Origin: Meiothermus sp. CFH 77666
Lineage (GTDB): Bacteria > Deinococcota > Deinococci > Deinococcales > Thermaceae
Length of the DNA: 64,000 nucleotides
Reading direction: 5' to 3'
Assembly: GCF_017497985.1 (NCBI RefSeq)
Contig: NZ_JAGDFV010000015.1
Location: forward strand, 22,004 to 86,003
The notes under the pieces are model-generated. The model was not told the origin of the DNA. It did no database searches and saw only the letters and a list, made by a program, of their open reading frames with translations. The position numbers and the translations under genes were made by a program. Shown in pieces: positions 33,969 through 43,654 of the stretch (position 1 is the stretch's first letter; each line of letters begins with the position of its first letter).

Positions 33969-35315
33969 TCAGCCCCGCAGGGCTTCCGCAAACCGGGCCT
34001 GGGTTCTGGCCCGCACCTCTTCCAGGGTGGCCCCCGGCATCAATTCCAGCAGGGTGAGCCGGCCCCCGGGATAACCGAAGACCGCCAGCTCGGTGATGAC
34101 CAGATCCACCGCCCCCTGGGCGGTCAGGGGCAGGTCGCAGCGGGGTACAATCTTGGGCGAGCCGTCGGGGTTGGTGTGGGTCATGGTGATGATGAGCCGC
34201 CGGGCCCCACTGGCCAGATCCATGGCCCCCCCCACCCCCAGAAGGGGCTTGCCGGGCACGGCCCAGTTGGCCAGATTGGCCTCTTCGTCCACCTGGAGGC
34301 CGCCCATGATGGCCACGTCCACATGCCCCCCGCGGATCATAGCGAAGGAGTCGGCGCTGTCGAAGTAACTGGCCCCGGGCAGGGCGGTAACGGGAATCTT
34401 GCCCGCGTTGACCGGGTAGTCCATGGCCCCCCCCTCCTCGGGGGCCGGGCCCACCCCCAGCATCCCGTTCTCGGTGTGCAGGATGATTCCCATCTCGGGG
34501 GTGATCAGGTCGGCCACCAGGGTAGGAATGCCGATGCCCAGATTGACCACGTCACCCGGCTTCAGCTCCTGTAGAGCCCGGCGCGCCATCGCCAGCCGCC
34601 TGGGATCGGCCTTTTTGCCGCCCTCCACCGAGGCCGAGGAGCCCAAGAACTCCGGGGTCATCCTGGCCTCCACCAGGTAGTCCACGTAGCAGCCGGGGGT
34701 GTGGATCTGGTTGGGCTCGAGCGCCCCTACCGGCACGATCTGCTCCACCTCGGCCACCACCAGGTCGGCGGCGGTGGCCATGGCCTTGTTGAAGTTCTGC
34801 TCGGTCATGCGGTAGACCAAATTCCCGGCGGTATCGGCCTTCCAGGCCCGGATAAAGGCCACGTTGCCCCGGATGGGCTCCACCAGGACGTACTCCCGCC
34901 CACCGATAACCCGGGTCTCCCGGCCCTTGGCCAGCAGGGTGCCCGCGGCGGTAGGGGTATAGAAGCCGCCCAGGCCAGCTCCCCCGGCCCGCAGGGCCTC
35001 AGCCAAAGAGCCCTGGGGTAGCAGCTCTACCTCGATCCGGCCCTGCAAAGCGGCCTGCACCGCCTCGGGGTTGGAGGTGAAGTAAGAGCCGATGGCCTTT
35101 TTGATCTGGCCGTTGCGCAACAGCCTGCCCCCACCCAGGCCCGGCTCGCCCACGTTGTTGCCTACGTAGGTGAGGTTTTTGACCGGCCGCTCGGCCAGGG
35201 CGTGCAAAAGGTGCACCGGGTTGCCGGTCATACCAAAGCCGCCCACCAGGAGCACGTCGCCGTCCTTGACCAAAGCGGCGGCCTCTTCGGGGGTAATCTG
35301 CGGAACCTTCTTCAA
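33969..35315 (-). CDS. Fused alpha-beta 3-oxoadipate/3-oxoacid CoA-transferase
   Basis: This 448-residue protein carries both subunits of a class I CoA-transferase in one chain. The alpha part holds [16 protein letters not shown] and [21 protein letters not shown]. The beta part contains [13 protein letters not shown] and [11 protein letters not shown], with the catalytic Glu of the ENG motif. In this operon the likely reaction is 3-oxoadipate + succinyl-CoA to 3-oxoadipyl-CoA (PcaIJ role). The start is TTG at 35315, with GGGAGG five bases upstream and TTGA overlap with the pcaB stop. The next thiolase (PcaF) is not in the window. Confidence 0.9.
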   Translation of the reverse strand: MKKVPQITPEEAAALVKDGDVLLVGGFGMTGNPVHLLHALAERPVKNLTYVGNNVGEPGLGGGRLLRNGQIKKAIGSYFTSNPEAVQAALQGRIEVELLPQGSLAEALRAGGAGLGGFYTPTAAGTLLAKGRETRVIGGREYVLVEPIRGNVAFIRAWKADTAGNLVYRMTEQNFNKAMATAADLVVAEVEQIVPVGALEPNQIHTPGCYVDYLVEARMTPEFLGSSASVEGGKKADPRRLAMARRALQELKPGDVVNLGIGIPTLVADLITPEMGIILHTENGMLGVGPAPEEGGAMDYPVNAGKIPVTALPGASYFDSADSFAMIRGGHVDVAIMGGLQVDEEANLANWAVPGKPLLGVGGAMDLASGARRLIITMTHTNPDGSPKIVPRCDLPLTAQGAVDLVITELAVFGYPGGRLTLLELMPGATLEEVRARTQARFAEALRG

Positions 35316-36661
35316 GCTTCCTCCCTGAGTTGCATCTCGGCCCAGGCCAGCACCCCTTCAGCAAAGCGCTGGCTCGAGCCCAGGTAGTTTTCTTCCCGAA
35401 AAGAATCCCAGGCCAGAGGGATCTCTACCTTACGGCGCACCACCTCGAGCAGGTGCGCCCCGCTGGCCAGGGCCTCCCTGGCGGCCTCCTTCAGAAGAGC
35501 CTTGGCCGCTTCCATTCCCAGATGGGGGGCCAGGGCAAACTGCAAGGCCTCGGCCAGCATCAGGCCCCTGGAGGCCCGCAGGTTGGCCTGCATGCGGGCC
35601 GCGTCCACCACCAGACTCTCGCTCAAGGCCCGCGCCTCTTTGAGGGCGGTAGCAGCGTGGGCGAACATCTGGGGCAGGCTGAGCCACTCGAGCTGCATCC
35701 CATGGGTGGCTCGCTCGTGCTCGGCGATCAGGGCCTGGTGCAGGGCCGCCAGAAGCGCCGCGTTGGCCCGCGCCGAGGCCACGATCACCTCGCTTTGCAC
35801 CGGGTTCCCTTTCTGCGGCAGGGTGGAAGAACCGCCCCGCGCCGGATCGGCACTCTCGCGCACCTCGGCCACCTCGCTCTGAGCCAGAAGGAGAATGTCC
35901 TGGGCCATCTTGCCCAGCGCCCCGGTGAGCATAGAAAGCCAGCCCGCCAGCTCGGCCAGGTTGTCCCGCGCGGTGTGCCAGGGCATGGGGGGCGCTCCCA
36001 GGCCCAGCCGCCGCGCCAGGGCCACCTGCACGTCGGGCCCGGCCTCCCCCATGGCGGCCAGGGTGCCTACCGCACCCCCGAGCTGCACCAGTAAAAGCCG
36101 AGGCCGCAACTCCTCCAGGCGCTCTAGTTGGCGCAGCAAAGGGGCCATCCAGCCCGCCACCTTGAAGCCAAAGGAGATGGGCAAAGCCTGCTGAGCGTGG
36201 GTGCGCCCGGCCATGGGGGTCTTCAGGTGCTTACGGGCCAGCAGGGCGAGGTTCTTCAAGGTCTGGTGCAGCCCCCTCTCTAAATGAACCAGCGCCTCGC
36301 GCAGGCGGAGCACCAGGGCGGTGTCCAGAATGTCCTGGGTGGTGGCCCCGTAGTGCAGGTAGCGCCCGTAGGGCTCGCCCAAGGCTCTGCGAAGCTGCTC
36401 AACCAGCCCGGCCACCGGCACGCCGTCGCGCTCGGTGGCCTGGGCCAGCGCCTCCCAGTCGGGCGCAAAACCCACAATGGCCCCGCCGATGGCCTCCGCC
36501 GCCTCCGCCGGGATCAGCCCCACCTCGGCCTGGGCTTGGGCCAGGGCCCGCTCGACCTCGAGCATGGCCCTGAGCCCTTCTTCATCGGAGAAAATCAGGG
36601 CCATCGCCGGATCGGCGAAGATCCGGCCAAAAATCTTGCTTTCCTGGGGCAGATAGGGCAT
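35312..36661 (-). CDS. pcaB: 3-Carboxy-cis,cis-muconate cycloisomerase
   Basis: This 449-residue member of the fumarase/aspartase superfamily carries the signature [16 protein letters not shown] around residue 275, the [13 protein letters not shown] segment near 104 and [12 protein letters not shown]. PcaB lactonises 3-carboxymuconate to 4-carboxymuconolactone. The position between the dioxygenase genes and the CoA-transferase fits. It starts two bases after the pcaG stop and overlaps the next gene by four bases. Confidence 0.95.
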   Translation of the reverse strand: MPYLPQESKIFGRIFADPAMALIFSDEEGLRAMLEVERALAQAQAEVGLIPAEAAEAIGGAIVGFAPDWEALAQATERDGVPVAGLVEQLRRALGEPYGRYLHYGATTQDILDTALVLRLREALVHLERGLHQTLKNLALLARKHLKTPMAGRTHAQQALPISFGFKVAGWMAPLLRQLERLEELRPRLLLVQLGGAVGTLAAMGEAGPDVQVALARRLGLGAPPMPWHTARDNLAELAGWLSMLTGALGKMAQDILLLAQSEVAEVRESADPARGGSSTLPQKGNPVQSEVIVASARANAALLAALHQALIAEHERATHGMQLEWLSLPQMFAHAATALKEARALSESLVVDAARMQANLRASRGLMLAEALQFALAPHLGMEAAKALLKEAAREALASGAHLLEVVRRKVEIPLAWDSFREENYLGSSQRFAEGVLAWAEMQLREEA

Positions 36662-36663
36662 GG

Positions 36664-37215
36664 CTAAAGGTCAAAGAAAATCGTTTCCTGCTCGCCTTGC
36701 AGCCGGATGTCCCAGCGGTAGACCACCCCGGCCGGCGTGACCTGGCGCTCCGCCACCAGGGTCTGACGGCGTGCGGGCTCGAGGCTCGCAAAGAGGGGGT
36801 CTTGGGCGTTGTCGTGGTCGGAGAAGTAGATCCGGCTCACCGCGTGAACAAGCAGCCCCCGGGCAAAAACCCGCACCGCGATGCAGGGCACCGGGCTGGG
36901 CGGCACCGGGCCGGGCTTGACGGTGCGGAACCAAAAACCACCCCCGGCAGTGCCCGAACGTCCAAAGCCGCGGAAGTGAGGGTCGGCCAGGGCGTAGTTG
37001 GGGTCGGCCGGGTGGCGGAAGCGCCCCTGGGCGTCGGCCTGCCAGATCTCTACCAGCGCATCGTCTACCGGCACGCCGTCGCCGTCCAGAACCTGGCCCC
37101 GCAGGAGGATGTGCTCGCCTTTGGTTTGCTCGTTCACCAGGACATTCCCCCCTTCGCGCACCAGGCCAAAGGCGAAGAAGGGCCCCACGGTCTGACTGGG
37201 CGACTGGGGGCGCAT
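36664..37215 (-). CDS. pcaG: Protocatechuate 3,4-dioxygenase, alpha subunit
   Basis: This 183-residue intradiol dioxygenase subunit starts RPQSPSQTVGPFFAFGL, with DALVEIWQADAQGRF in the core and a degraded metal site, as expected for alpha. It pairs with PcaH to open the protocatechuate ring between the hydroxyls. The ATG shares its A with the pcaH stop (TGATG), so the two subunits are translationally coupled. Confidence 0.94.
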   Translation of the reverse strand: MRPQSPSQTVGPFFAFGLVREGGNVLVNEQTKGEHILLRGQVLDGDGVPVDDALVEIWQADAQGRFRHPADPNYALADPHFRGFGRSGTAGGGFWFRTVKPGPVPPSPVPCIAVRVFARGLLVHAVSRIYFSDHDNAQDPLFASLEPARRQTLVAERQVTPAGVVYRWDIRLQGEQETIFFDL

Positions 37216-37934
37216 CAGGGCTCCTCCTCGAAGTAGGTACGGTCGTACCCGGCCAGCACAACATCGAAGCGGTAGCCCAGGGCCCACTCGGGACGGGTGG
37301 TCTCGAGGTCAAAAGCGGCGATCAGGCGCTCGCGGGCCTTGATGTTGGGGATGCCCTGGTAGATGGGGTCGTACTTGAGCAAAGGGTCGCCGGGAAAGTA
37401 CATCTGGGTCACCAGCCGCTCACTGAAGTTGCGGCCAATAAGGGAAAAGTGAATGTGTGCGGGCCGCCAGGCGTTGTGGTGGTTGCGCCAGGGGTAGGCC
37501 CCCGGCTTGATGCTGACGAAGCGGTAATAACCCTGGTCGTCGGTCAGGGTGCGGCCGGCTCCCATGAAGTTGGGGTCGAGGGGGGCGTCGTGCTGGTCGT
37601 TCTTGTGAACGTAGCGCCCGGCAGCGTTGGCCTGCCAGATCTCGATCAGAACCCCCGGTACACCCCGGCCGCTCTCGTCGAGCACCCGGCCCGTCACGAT
37701 AATGCGCTCCCCTAAAGGCTCACCGTTCTTGGCAGCGTTTTGGGTCAGGTCGTGGTCCAGAGGGCCGATATCCCCTTCACCGTAGACGGGGCCGGTGCGT
37801 TCCAGCAGCGAGGCCGGCAAAGGCACCAGGGGGTGGTGGGGGGCCCGGCGCACGGTGGCCACGTAGGGGCTGTAGAGGTAGGGGGGCTGGACGCTCCAGT
37901 CCAGCACACGGCTGGGGTTCTCGCTATGGCTCAT
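37215..37934 (-). CDS. pcaH: Protocatechuate 3,4-dioxygenase, beta subunit
   Basis: This 239-residue subunit contains the Fe(III) site: PGAYPWRNHHNAWRPAHIHFSLIG holds one Tyr and the two His ligands, and an upstream Tyr lies in the VLIEIWQANAAGRYVHK region. The start is ATG 37934, with GGAGGAAG just upstream; the frame open to 38027 overlaps pcaC. ATGA overlap with the pcaC stop. Product with PcaG: 3-carboxy-cis,cis-muconate. Confidence 0.95.
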   Translation of the reverse strand: MSHSENPSRVLDWSVQPPYLYSPYVATVRRAPHHPLVPLPASLLERTGPVYGEGDIGPLDHDLTQNAAKNGEPLGERIIVTGRVLDESGRGVPGVLIEIWQANAAGRYVHKNDQHDAPLDPNFMGAGRTLTDDQGYYRFVSIKPGAYPWRNHHNAWRPAHIHFSLIGRNFSERLVTQMYFPGDPLLKYDPIYQGIPNIKARERLIAAFDLETTRPEWALGYRFDVVLAGYDRTYFEEEP

Positions 37935-38302
37935 ACTTCCTCCTCGAAGACCTCCTTGGCGATGGCAAAGGCCCGGTTGGCTGCCGGTACCCCGGCGTAG
38001 ACCGCGACCTGCATCAACACCTCGCACACCTCCGCTTGGCTCACCCCGGTGTGGGCGGTGGCCCGCAGGTGCAGGGCCAGCTCGTGTTCGTGTCCCAGGG
38101 CGGCCAGCAGGGCCAGGGTGAGCAGGTGCCGGGTTTTGCGCTCCAGGCCCTCCCGGCCCCAGACCTGCCCCCAGGCGTACTCGGTGATGAAGCGTTGAAA
38201 ATCGGCGTCAAAGGGGGAGGTGCGGGCCTGGGCCTGGGCCACGTAATCGGCTCCCAGCACTGCCCGCCGAATCTCGAGCCCGCGTTCAAAGCTATCGTCC
38301 AC
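37931..38302 (-). CDS. pcaC: 4-Carboxymuconolactone decarboxylase
   Basis: This 123-residue protein is the normal size for PcaC. LERKTRHLLTLALLAALGHEHELALHLRATAHTGVSQAEV holds the conserved Glu/His pattern of the CMD fold. It converts 4-carboxymuconolactone to 3-oxoadipate enol-lactone. It overlaps pcaD by 11 bases. Confidence 0.94.
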   Translation of the reverse strand: MDDSFERGLEIRRAVLGADYVAQAQARTSPFDADFQRFITEYAWGQVWGREGLERKTRHLLTLALLAALGHEHELALHLRATAHTGVSQAEVCEVLMQVAVYAGVPAANRAFAIAKEVFEEEV

Positions 38303-39080
38303 CGTAGACCTCCAAAAAGGCGCGAATCTCGCTGAGCACCGCCCGCGGTTGCTCGATACAGGGCAGGTGGGCAGCCTCCTCGATGAGCCGCAGGGGGGCT
38401 TTCAGCTCCTGGGCTAAAGCCTCGGAAAGCGTGGGCGGGGTGGAAGAATCCTGGGCTCCGCAGAGCACCAGCGCCGGAGCCTTCACCCCGCTTAGCTGCC
38501 CGCGCAGGTCGGCGTCCCGCAGGGCTGTGCAGGTACCGATGTACCCCTCAACCGGGGTGCGGGCGAGCATCTGGTAGTACCCCTGGGCCTCGGCAGGCCG
38601 CTCCTTGAAGAACTGCGGGGTGAACCAGCGGGCAACCACCCCCCGGGCCACCTCGGCCAGGGAGGTCTCCTGTATGGCCTTTATACGCTCGTTCCAGCTC
38701 TCCACACTGCCGATGCGGGCCCCGGTGTCCATCAAGACCAGCGCCCGGGTGCGCTCGGGGTGGGTGCGGGCAAAGTCCAGGGCGATCATCCCCCCCACCG
38801 AGACGCCCACCAGGCTGGCCCGCTCGAGGCCCAGACAGTCCAGCAGGGCCTTCAGATCCCGGGTGTGATCGGCCAGGGTGTAGGGGGGTGGCGGGGCCTC
38901 CGAAAGACCATGGCCGCGTTTGTCGTAGCGCAGCACCTGGAAATCGGGGGCCAGCCCCTCGGCCTGGGCGTCCCAGATGCGCAGGTCGCTGCCCAGCGAG
39001 TTGATGAAGACCACCGGAGGCCCCTGGCCCTCGAGCCGGTAGTGCAAAACGAGCCCGTTGACCTTGGCAATGCGCGTCAT
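38292..39080 (-). CDS. pcaD: 3-Oxoadipate enol-lactonase
   Basis: This 262-residue alpha/beta hydrolase has the oxyanion-hole region FINSLGSDLRIWD. The nucleophile elbow is GVSVGG, Asp is in CGAQDSSTPP and His in EEAAHLPCIEQP: the PcaD pattern. It hydrolyses the enol-lactone to 3-oxoadipate. It is second in the operon, six bases after the IclR gene. Confidence 0.93.
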   Translation of the reverse strand: MTRIAKVNGLVLHYRLEGQGPPVVFINSLGSDLRIWDAQAEGLAPDFQVLRYDKRGHGLSEAPPPPYTLADHTRDLKALLDCLGLERASLVGVSVGGMIALDFARTHPERTRALVLMDTGARIGSVESWNERIKAIQETSLAEVARGVVARWFTPQFFKERPAEAQGYYQMLARTPVEGYIGTCTALRDADLRGQLSGVKAPALVLCGAQDSSTPPTLSEALAQELKAPLRLIEEAAHLPCIEQPRAVLSEIRAFLEVYGGR

Positions 39081-39086
39081 ATCCCT

Positions 39087-39884
39087 TTACACCCCCAGCA
39101 AAGGCACCAGCGAGGCCGCCGCCTGGCGCAGTACCGGCAACATGCCCAGAAGCTCCTCCCGGCTCACCCGACCGGCCTGCACCCCGATGTTCATGGCCGC
39201 GAGCACCTGGCCGCGGGCGTTTTGCACCGGCACCGCCAGCGAGCGAAGGCCCAGCTCCAGCTCTTGGTCTACCAGCGCGTACCCCTGGGCCCGCACCTTG
39301 GCCAGTTCCTGCCACAGCCGGGTGGGGTCGGTCAGGGTGTAGGGGGTAAGGGGCTCCAGACGGGCGCGGGCAAGGTAGGCCTCGAGGGCCCCAGGCGCCA
39401 GGGCCGCCAGCAGCACCCGCCCCATCGAGGTACAGTAGGCCGGAAGACGGCTGCCCACCCCCAGGCCCACCGAGATCACCCGCCGGGTGGCCGCGCGGGC
39501 GATGTAGACAATCTCCTCCCCGTCCAGGATGCTGGCCGAGCAGGACTCGTGGAGCTGGCCGCTCACCTCCTCCAGCACCGGCTGTAAAAGGCGGGGCAGG
39601 GGGGTAGAGGACAGGTAGGCGTGGCCCAGGCTCAGGATTTTGGGGGTCAGCCAGAACTGCTTGCCGTCGGTGGCCATGTAGCCTAGGGCCGAGAGGGTCA
39701 AAAGAGACCGCCGGGCGGTGGCGCGCGTGAGGCCGGTGAGGCGGGCTACTTCGCTGATGGTGAGGCGCTCGTGGGCCTGGTCGAAGCAGCGGATGACCGA
39801 TAGCCCCCTCGCCAGGGCCTCCACAAAAAAGCCTTCCGCTTCGCCGGAGGAGGGGTCGGACTCGAGTAGGGTTGCGGCCTTCAT
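39087..39884 (-). CDS. IclR-type regulator of the pca operon (PcaR/PobR-like)
   Basis: This 265-residue protein has an N-terminal winged helix (ERLTISEVARLTGLTRATARRSLLTLSALGYM) and a C-terminal effector domain ending SLAVPVQNARGQVLAAMNIG. It is the first gene of the operon, so it likely controls its own and the pca genes in response to protocatechuate or 3-oxoadipate. The ATG at 39884 is used; the frame open to 40022 runs through promoter DNA. An operator-like palindrome covers the -35. Confidence 0.9.
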   Translation of the reverse strand: MKAATLLESDPSSGEAEGFFVEALARGLSVIRCFDQAHERLTISEVARLTGLTRATARRSLLTLSALGYMATDGKQFWLTPKILSLGHAYLSSTPLPRLLQPVLEEVSGQLHESCSASILDGEEIVYIARAATRRVISVGLGVGSRLPAYCTSMGRVLLAALAPGALEAYLARARLEPLTPYTLTDPTRLWQELAKVRAQGYALVDQELELGLRSLAVPVQNARGQVLAAMNIGVQAGRVSREELLGMLPVLRQAAASLVPLLGV

Positions 39885-39895
39885 GGTTGGAGGGG

Positions 39896-39932
39896 AGTAT
39901 AGCACAGTTTGTTCGCTTTGTGAACATTGTGC
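39896..39932 (-). promoter_or_regulatory. Promoter and IclR-type operator of the pca operon
   Basis: Minus strand -35 TTCACA (39924-39919), 17 bases, -10 TATACT (39901-39896). A 15-base palindrome GTTC-N7-GAAC (39911-39925) covers the -35 and is nested in outer arms GCACA (39902-39906) and TGTGC (39928-39932). Binding there should affect polymerase directly. Confidence 0.7.
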
Positions 39933-39987
39933 GTAGAGCGCACACAACAAACCCCTGCCTTCTCCCCCACACCAGCGCCCACCGAGG

Positions 39988-40647
39988 CTACGAGCCCACC
40001 AGAAGGGACTTGATGCGCACAATGTGCTGCTCGATCAGGGCCACCGCCTCGGCCTGCCGCCCCTCGGCAAGCAGACGGCAAAGCGCCCGGTGCTCGGCAA
40101 AGCTCTGCTCGCGGCGATCGGGATACCTCTGGAAGATGCGCATGGCGATGCGATAGAGCATCTCTTGCTGGCGCTCTAAAGCCTGCAAAATAGGACGGTT
40201 GCCCAGCAAATTAGCCAGAAACTTGTGAAAGGCCATATCCGCCCGCACCAGGGCCTGGCGGCTGCTGCTGGGGTCGTGCACCACCCGGGCTTGCTCGGCG
40301 AGCTGGGCCTTGAGAGCCTCGGTTCGCTCGGGGCCCGGCGAAGCAGCCAGATTCCGCACCACAAAGCTCTCTAAAGCCAGGCGGAAGTCGATATAATCGA
40401 GAATCTCCTCGAAGCTCAGGGCCAGCACCACGATGCCCTGCTGGGGCGAGACCCGCACGTAACCCTCGTGCTCGAGGCGGGCGATGGCCAGGCGCACCGG
40501 GGTTTTGCTCATTCCCAGCCGCTCGGCCAACCCCCGTTCGGAAAGAAAGCTGTTGGCCGGTGCTTCCTCATCCAGTATAAGCTGCTTGATGCGCCAGTAG
40601 GCCTGCTCGCGCAGTGGAAGGGACTCGAGTTCGGGCATCAGGGTCAT
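39988..40647 (-). CDS. GntR-family (FCD-type) transcriptional regulator
   Basis: This 219-residue protein has an N-terminal wHTH, REQAYWRIKQLILDEEAPANSFLSERGLAERLGMSKTPVRLAIARL. A helical FCD effector domain follows, with metal-binding Asp/His positions in RADMAFHKFLANLLGN and FAEHRALCRLL. It lies between the pca operon and the divergent tripartite-transporter operon, so it probably controls the latter with the imported acid as effector. Confidence 0.9.
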   Translation of the reverse strand: MTLMPELESLPLREQAYWRIKQLILDEEAPANSFLSERGLAERLGMSKTPVRLAIARLEHEGYVRVSPQQGIVVLALSFEEILDYIDFRLALESFVVRNLAASPGPERTEALKAQLAEQARVVHDPSSSRQALVRADMAFHKFLANLLGNRPILQALERQQEMLYRIAMRIFQRYPDRREQSFAEHRALCRLLAEGRQAEAVALIEQHIVRIKSLLVGS

Positions 40648-40664
40648 GGGAGCGCCTCGATCAA

Positions 40665-40771
40665 AGTCTAACTCAAATCTTACTGAGATGCCAGTTGCAT
40701 TTTACTGAGACCTCGGTTATAGTAACCCCACTTCGGTGAAAAAAAAAACAAACCTTGCATAACCGAAGGTC
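40665..40771. promoter_or_regulatory. Divergent control region gntR / tctC
   Basis: Plus strand: TTGCAT (40695-40700), 17 bases, TATAGT (40718-40723) for the transporter operon. Minus strand: -10 TAGACT (40670-40665) for gntR. Two direct repeats TTACTGAGA at 40680-40688 and 40702-40710 are 22 bases apart, two helical turns. An inverted pair GACCTCGGTTAT (about 40709-40720) and ATAACCGAAGGTC (about 40759-40771) flanks the start site. Confidence 0.65.
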
Positions 40772-40787
40772 TAGAGGGAGGAAGCAC

Positions 40788-41747
40788 ATGAAACGCTGGT
40801 GGATGTTTGTGTTGGCTTTGGCACTGGCTTTGAGCGGTCCGGGTCTGGCCCAGCGCTATCCGGCACGCCCCGTCACGCTGGTTGTGCCCTGGTCGGCGGG
40901 CGGCTCGACCGACCTGACCGCGCGGGCGCTGGCCCCCATTCTGGAAAAAACCCTGAACGTGCCCTTCCAGGTGGTCAACCGCACCGGCGGGGGCGGCGCG
41001 GTGGGGCACGGGGCCATCGCCCAGGGGCGCCCGGACGGCTACACTATTGGCATCATCACCCTCGAGGTCATCCTGCCCCCCTGGGTGGCCCAGACCAAGA
41101 TTGACGCCGACCAGTTCACCCCCATCTCGCTGCTGGTGCTGAACCCGGTGGCCATTACGGTGCGCAAAGACGCCCCCTGGCGCACGGTGCAGGAGCTGAT
41201 TGCTGACATCAAGCAGAACCCTGGTAAGTACAAAGCCTCCGGCACCGCCAAGTGGGGCTCCTACGACTTTGCCCGGCTGGGCTTCCTCAAAACCATCGGG
41301 GCCAAGGAAAACGCCCTGCCCTGGGTGCCTTCGCAGGGGGCCGCTGCCGCCCTGCAAGAGCTCATTGCAGGGGGTGTGAACGTGGCCTTCACCGCCATCG
41401 GCGAGGCCAGCGCTCTGGTGAAGTCCGGCGAGGCCCGCTTCTTGGCCTTCATGACCGATAAGCGCTTCCCCAGCTTCCCGGAGGTGCCCACCCTCAAGGA
41501 AGTGGGCGTGGACTGGACCTTTGCCTCCTTCCTGATGGCCGCCGCCCCCAAGTACACCCTGCCCTCGGTGGTGGACATCCTCGACAAAGCCTTTGCCAAA
41601 GCGGTGCAGGATCCCGAGTTCGTGCGCTTCATGAACAACGCCAATCTGGTCATCAACCACCTCGACCGCAAGACCAGCCTGGCCTTCCTGCAGGAGCGCA
41701 CCCGGGCCATGCAGCAGATCGTGCAGGAGCTCGACCTCAAGTTCTGA
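40788..41747 (+). CDS. Tripartite tricarboxylate transporter substrate-binding protein (TctC-like)
   Basis: This 319-residue periplasmic protein has a signal peptide ending SGPGLAQ near residue 22. The TctC family start RYPARPVTLVVPWSAGGSTDLTAR is followed by NRTGGGGAVGHGAIAQ, the carboxylate-binding loop. AGGGAGG ten bases before the ATG gives the start. It is the first gene of the operon. The likely ligand is a hydroaromatic acid such as quinate, shikimate or dehydroshikimate, inferred from QuiC1 downstream. Confidence 0.92.
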   Translation: MKRWWMFVLALALALSGPGLAQRYPARPVTLVVPWSAGGSTDLTARALAPILEKTLNVPFQVVNRTGGGGAVGHGAIAQGRPDGYTIGIITLEVILPPWVAQTKIDADQFTPISLLVLNPVAITVRKDAPWRTVQELIADIKQNPGKYKASGTAKWGSYDFARLGFLKTIGAKENALPWVPSQGAAAALQELIAGGVNVAFTAIGEASALVKSGEARFLAFMTDKRFPSFPEVPTLKEVGVDWTFASFLMAAAPKYTLPSVVDILDKAFAKAVQDPEFVRFMNNANLVINHLDRKTSLAFLQERTRAMQQIVQELDLKF

Positions 41748-41759
41748 AGGAGCTCGAGC

Positions 41760-42179
41760 GTGCCTACACAGCCACTCTGGGAACGCATGACGGCCCTTCT
41801 GGCCGTGGCCCTGGGCGCTCTGGCCCTCTTCCTGAGCCGGAGCCTGCCCCAAATGGAAGGCGGCTATCCCGGCCCGGCCCTGTTTCCGAGCCTCCTGGGG
41901 CTGGTGCTGTTCTCTAGCGGGCTCAGCCTGCTGTGGCAAGGGCGCGGTGCAAAAGGCGGGCTTCAGGGGGGCGAGGGGCGGGTGCTTCTGGCCCTGCTGG
42001 GCCTGGCCCTGGCCCCCTGGCTTGTGAAACAGCTAGGGATCAGCCCCAGCGCTGGTATCTACGCCCTGTTCGGCGCGTTGTTGCTAGGGGTGCGTCCTGG
42101 AGCGGCCCTCCTCACCGGCGGGGTGGTGGCCCTGCTGGTCTACCTGGTCTTCCAGCGCTTTCTGGGGGTGCAGGGATGA
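41760..42179 (+). CDS. Tripartite tricarboxylate transporter small membrane subunit (TctB-like)
   Basis: This 139-residue protein has four hydrophobic helices and the TctB feature EGGYPGPALFPSLLGLVL after helix 1. The GTG start is supported by GAAGGAG. The stop overlaps tctA (ATGA). Confidence 0.9.
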   Translation: MPTQPLWERMTALLAVALGALALFLSRSLPQMEGGYPGPALFPSLLGLVLFSSGLSLLWQGRGAKGGLQGGEGRVLLALLGLALAPWLVKQLGISPSAGIYALFGALLLGVRPGAALLTGGVVALLVYLVFQRFLGVQG

Positions 42180-43654
42180 GCTTCCTGAGCCCGGAAGCCC
42201 TCCTGGCCCTGCTCTTGGGCTCGCTGTACGGGGCCGTCTTCGGGGCCATTCCCGGCCTCACCGCCACCCTGGCCATCAGCCTGGCCATCCCCGTGCTGCT
42301 CTTTCTGGGGCCCGAGGTGGCCCTGGCGGCCTTGATCGGCATCACCGCTACGGCCATCTTCGCCGGAGACATCGGCTCGGTGCTGGTGCGGATGCCCGGC
42401 ACCCCGGCCTCGGCGGCTTACACCGAGGAGCTGCACGAGGTGGCCAGAAGGCGCTCCCCGGCCTTTGCTCTGGGTCTCTCGGCCTTTCCCTCGGCCATCG
42501 GGAGTTTGATCGGATTGGGATTCTTGGTGGTGGGGTCGCTCGGGCTGGTGGCCCTAGCCAAGCAGTTTTCCTCCTTTGAGTACTTCTGGCTGGTGCTCCT
42601 GGGCATCGTGAGTGGCATCCTGGCGGTGCCCAAGGTACTCAAGGGGGCCATCGCCTTTGGCCTGGGCATGCTTCTGGCCACCATCGGCTACGACCCGGCC
42701 TTGGGCCATCCCCGCTTTACCTTCGGCCAGCCCAGCCTGCTGGGGGGTCTGGACTTCATCGTGGCCCTGATCGCCTTCTTCGGGGTGAGCGAAGTGCTCC
42801 ACCACCTGCTCTACCGAAACCAACCGACGCCCCACACGCAGGGCCTGGGGCGGGGTTCTGTGTTCCATCAGTACTTCCTCGAGGCCAACCGGTTCTGCTG
42901 GCAAGAGCGCTTCTCCCTGCTGCGCTCCTCGGTGCTGGGCACGTTTGTGGGCTTTTTGCCGGGGGCCGGCTCGGACATTGCCGCCTGGATTTCCAGTAAC
43001 CTGCGCCGCATGCGACGGGGCCGCCCGGAGCAGGTGGCCCTGGACGGTTCCAGCGCCAACAACGCCGCCGTGGCCGGGGCCTGGATTCCGGCCATGGCCC
43101 TGGGGCTGCCGGGCGATACCCTGACCGCCATTTTGCTGGGAATGTTTCTGGCTCTGGGCATTACCCCCGGCCCCGAGCTCTTCAACAAGCACGGGAGCCT
43201 GGTGGTGCAGATCTACCTGGCCTTCTTCCTGGTCAGCGCGGTGCTGATGCCCCTGGGCGGCTATCTGAGCGCCCTGATCGTGCAAAGCCTGCTGCGGATT
43301 CCCATGCGGGTGCTGATGGGCGCGGTGCTGGGGCTGTGCATGGTGGGGGCCTACGCCGTCAACAACAACCCCTTTGACCTGTTCTTACTGGCCATTCTGG
43401 GCGCTCTGGGTTTTGCGCTACGGCAGGGGGGGTTCCCGCTGGGGCTGGTGGTGCTGGGGATGGTGCTGGGGCCTTTGCTCGAGCAGCACTTTATGGTCAG
43501 CATGATCAAGACCCACTGGAACCTGTGGAGCTTCTTCGAGCGGCCCCTGGCCCTGGTGCTGGCTCTCCTGAACCTGGCCATGGTGATCGGGGTGCTGGGC
43601 CTTAGACGGGGCTGGTGGGCCGCCTTGCGCCTGCCCGCCGAGGAGCGTGCCTGA
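42176..43654 (+). CDS. Tripartite tricarboxylate transporter large membrane subunit (TctA-like)
   Basis: This 492-residue, ~12-helix protein has family motifs YGAVFGAIPGLTATLAISLAIP near the N-terminus, GDIGSVLVRMPGTPASAAY, and in the middle GTFVGFLPGAGSDIAAWISS and NNAAVAGAWIPAMALGLPGD. It moves the substrate delivered by TctC, driven by an ion gradient. It overlaps both neighbours by one to four bases. Confidence 0.93.
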   Translation: MSFLSPEALLALLLGSLYGAVFGAIPGLTATLAISLAIPVLLFLGPEVALAALIGITATAIFAGDIGSVLVRMPGTPASAAYTEELHEVARRRSPAFALGLSAFPSAIGSLIGLGFLVVGSLGLVALAKQFSSFEYFWLVLLGIVSGILAVPKVLKGAIAFGLGMLLATIGYDPALGHPRFTFGQPSLLGGLDFIVALIAFFGVSEVLHHLLYRNQPTPHTQGLGRGSVFHQYFLEANRFCWQERFSLLRSSVLGTFVGFLPGAGSDIAAWISSNLRRMRRGRPEQVALDGSSANNAAVAGAWIPAMALGLPGDTLTAILLGMFLALGITPGPELFNKHGSLVVQIYLAFFLVSAVLMPLGGYLSALIVQSLLRIPMRVLMGAVLGLCMVGAYAVNNNPFDLFLLAILGALGFALRQGGFPLGLVVLGMVLGPLLEQHFMVSMIKTHWNLWSFFERPLALVLALLNLAMVIGVLGLRRGWWAALRLPAEERA

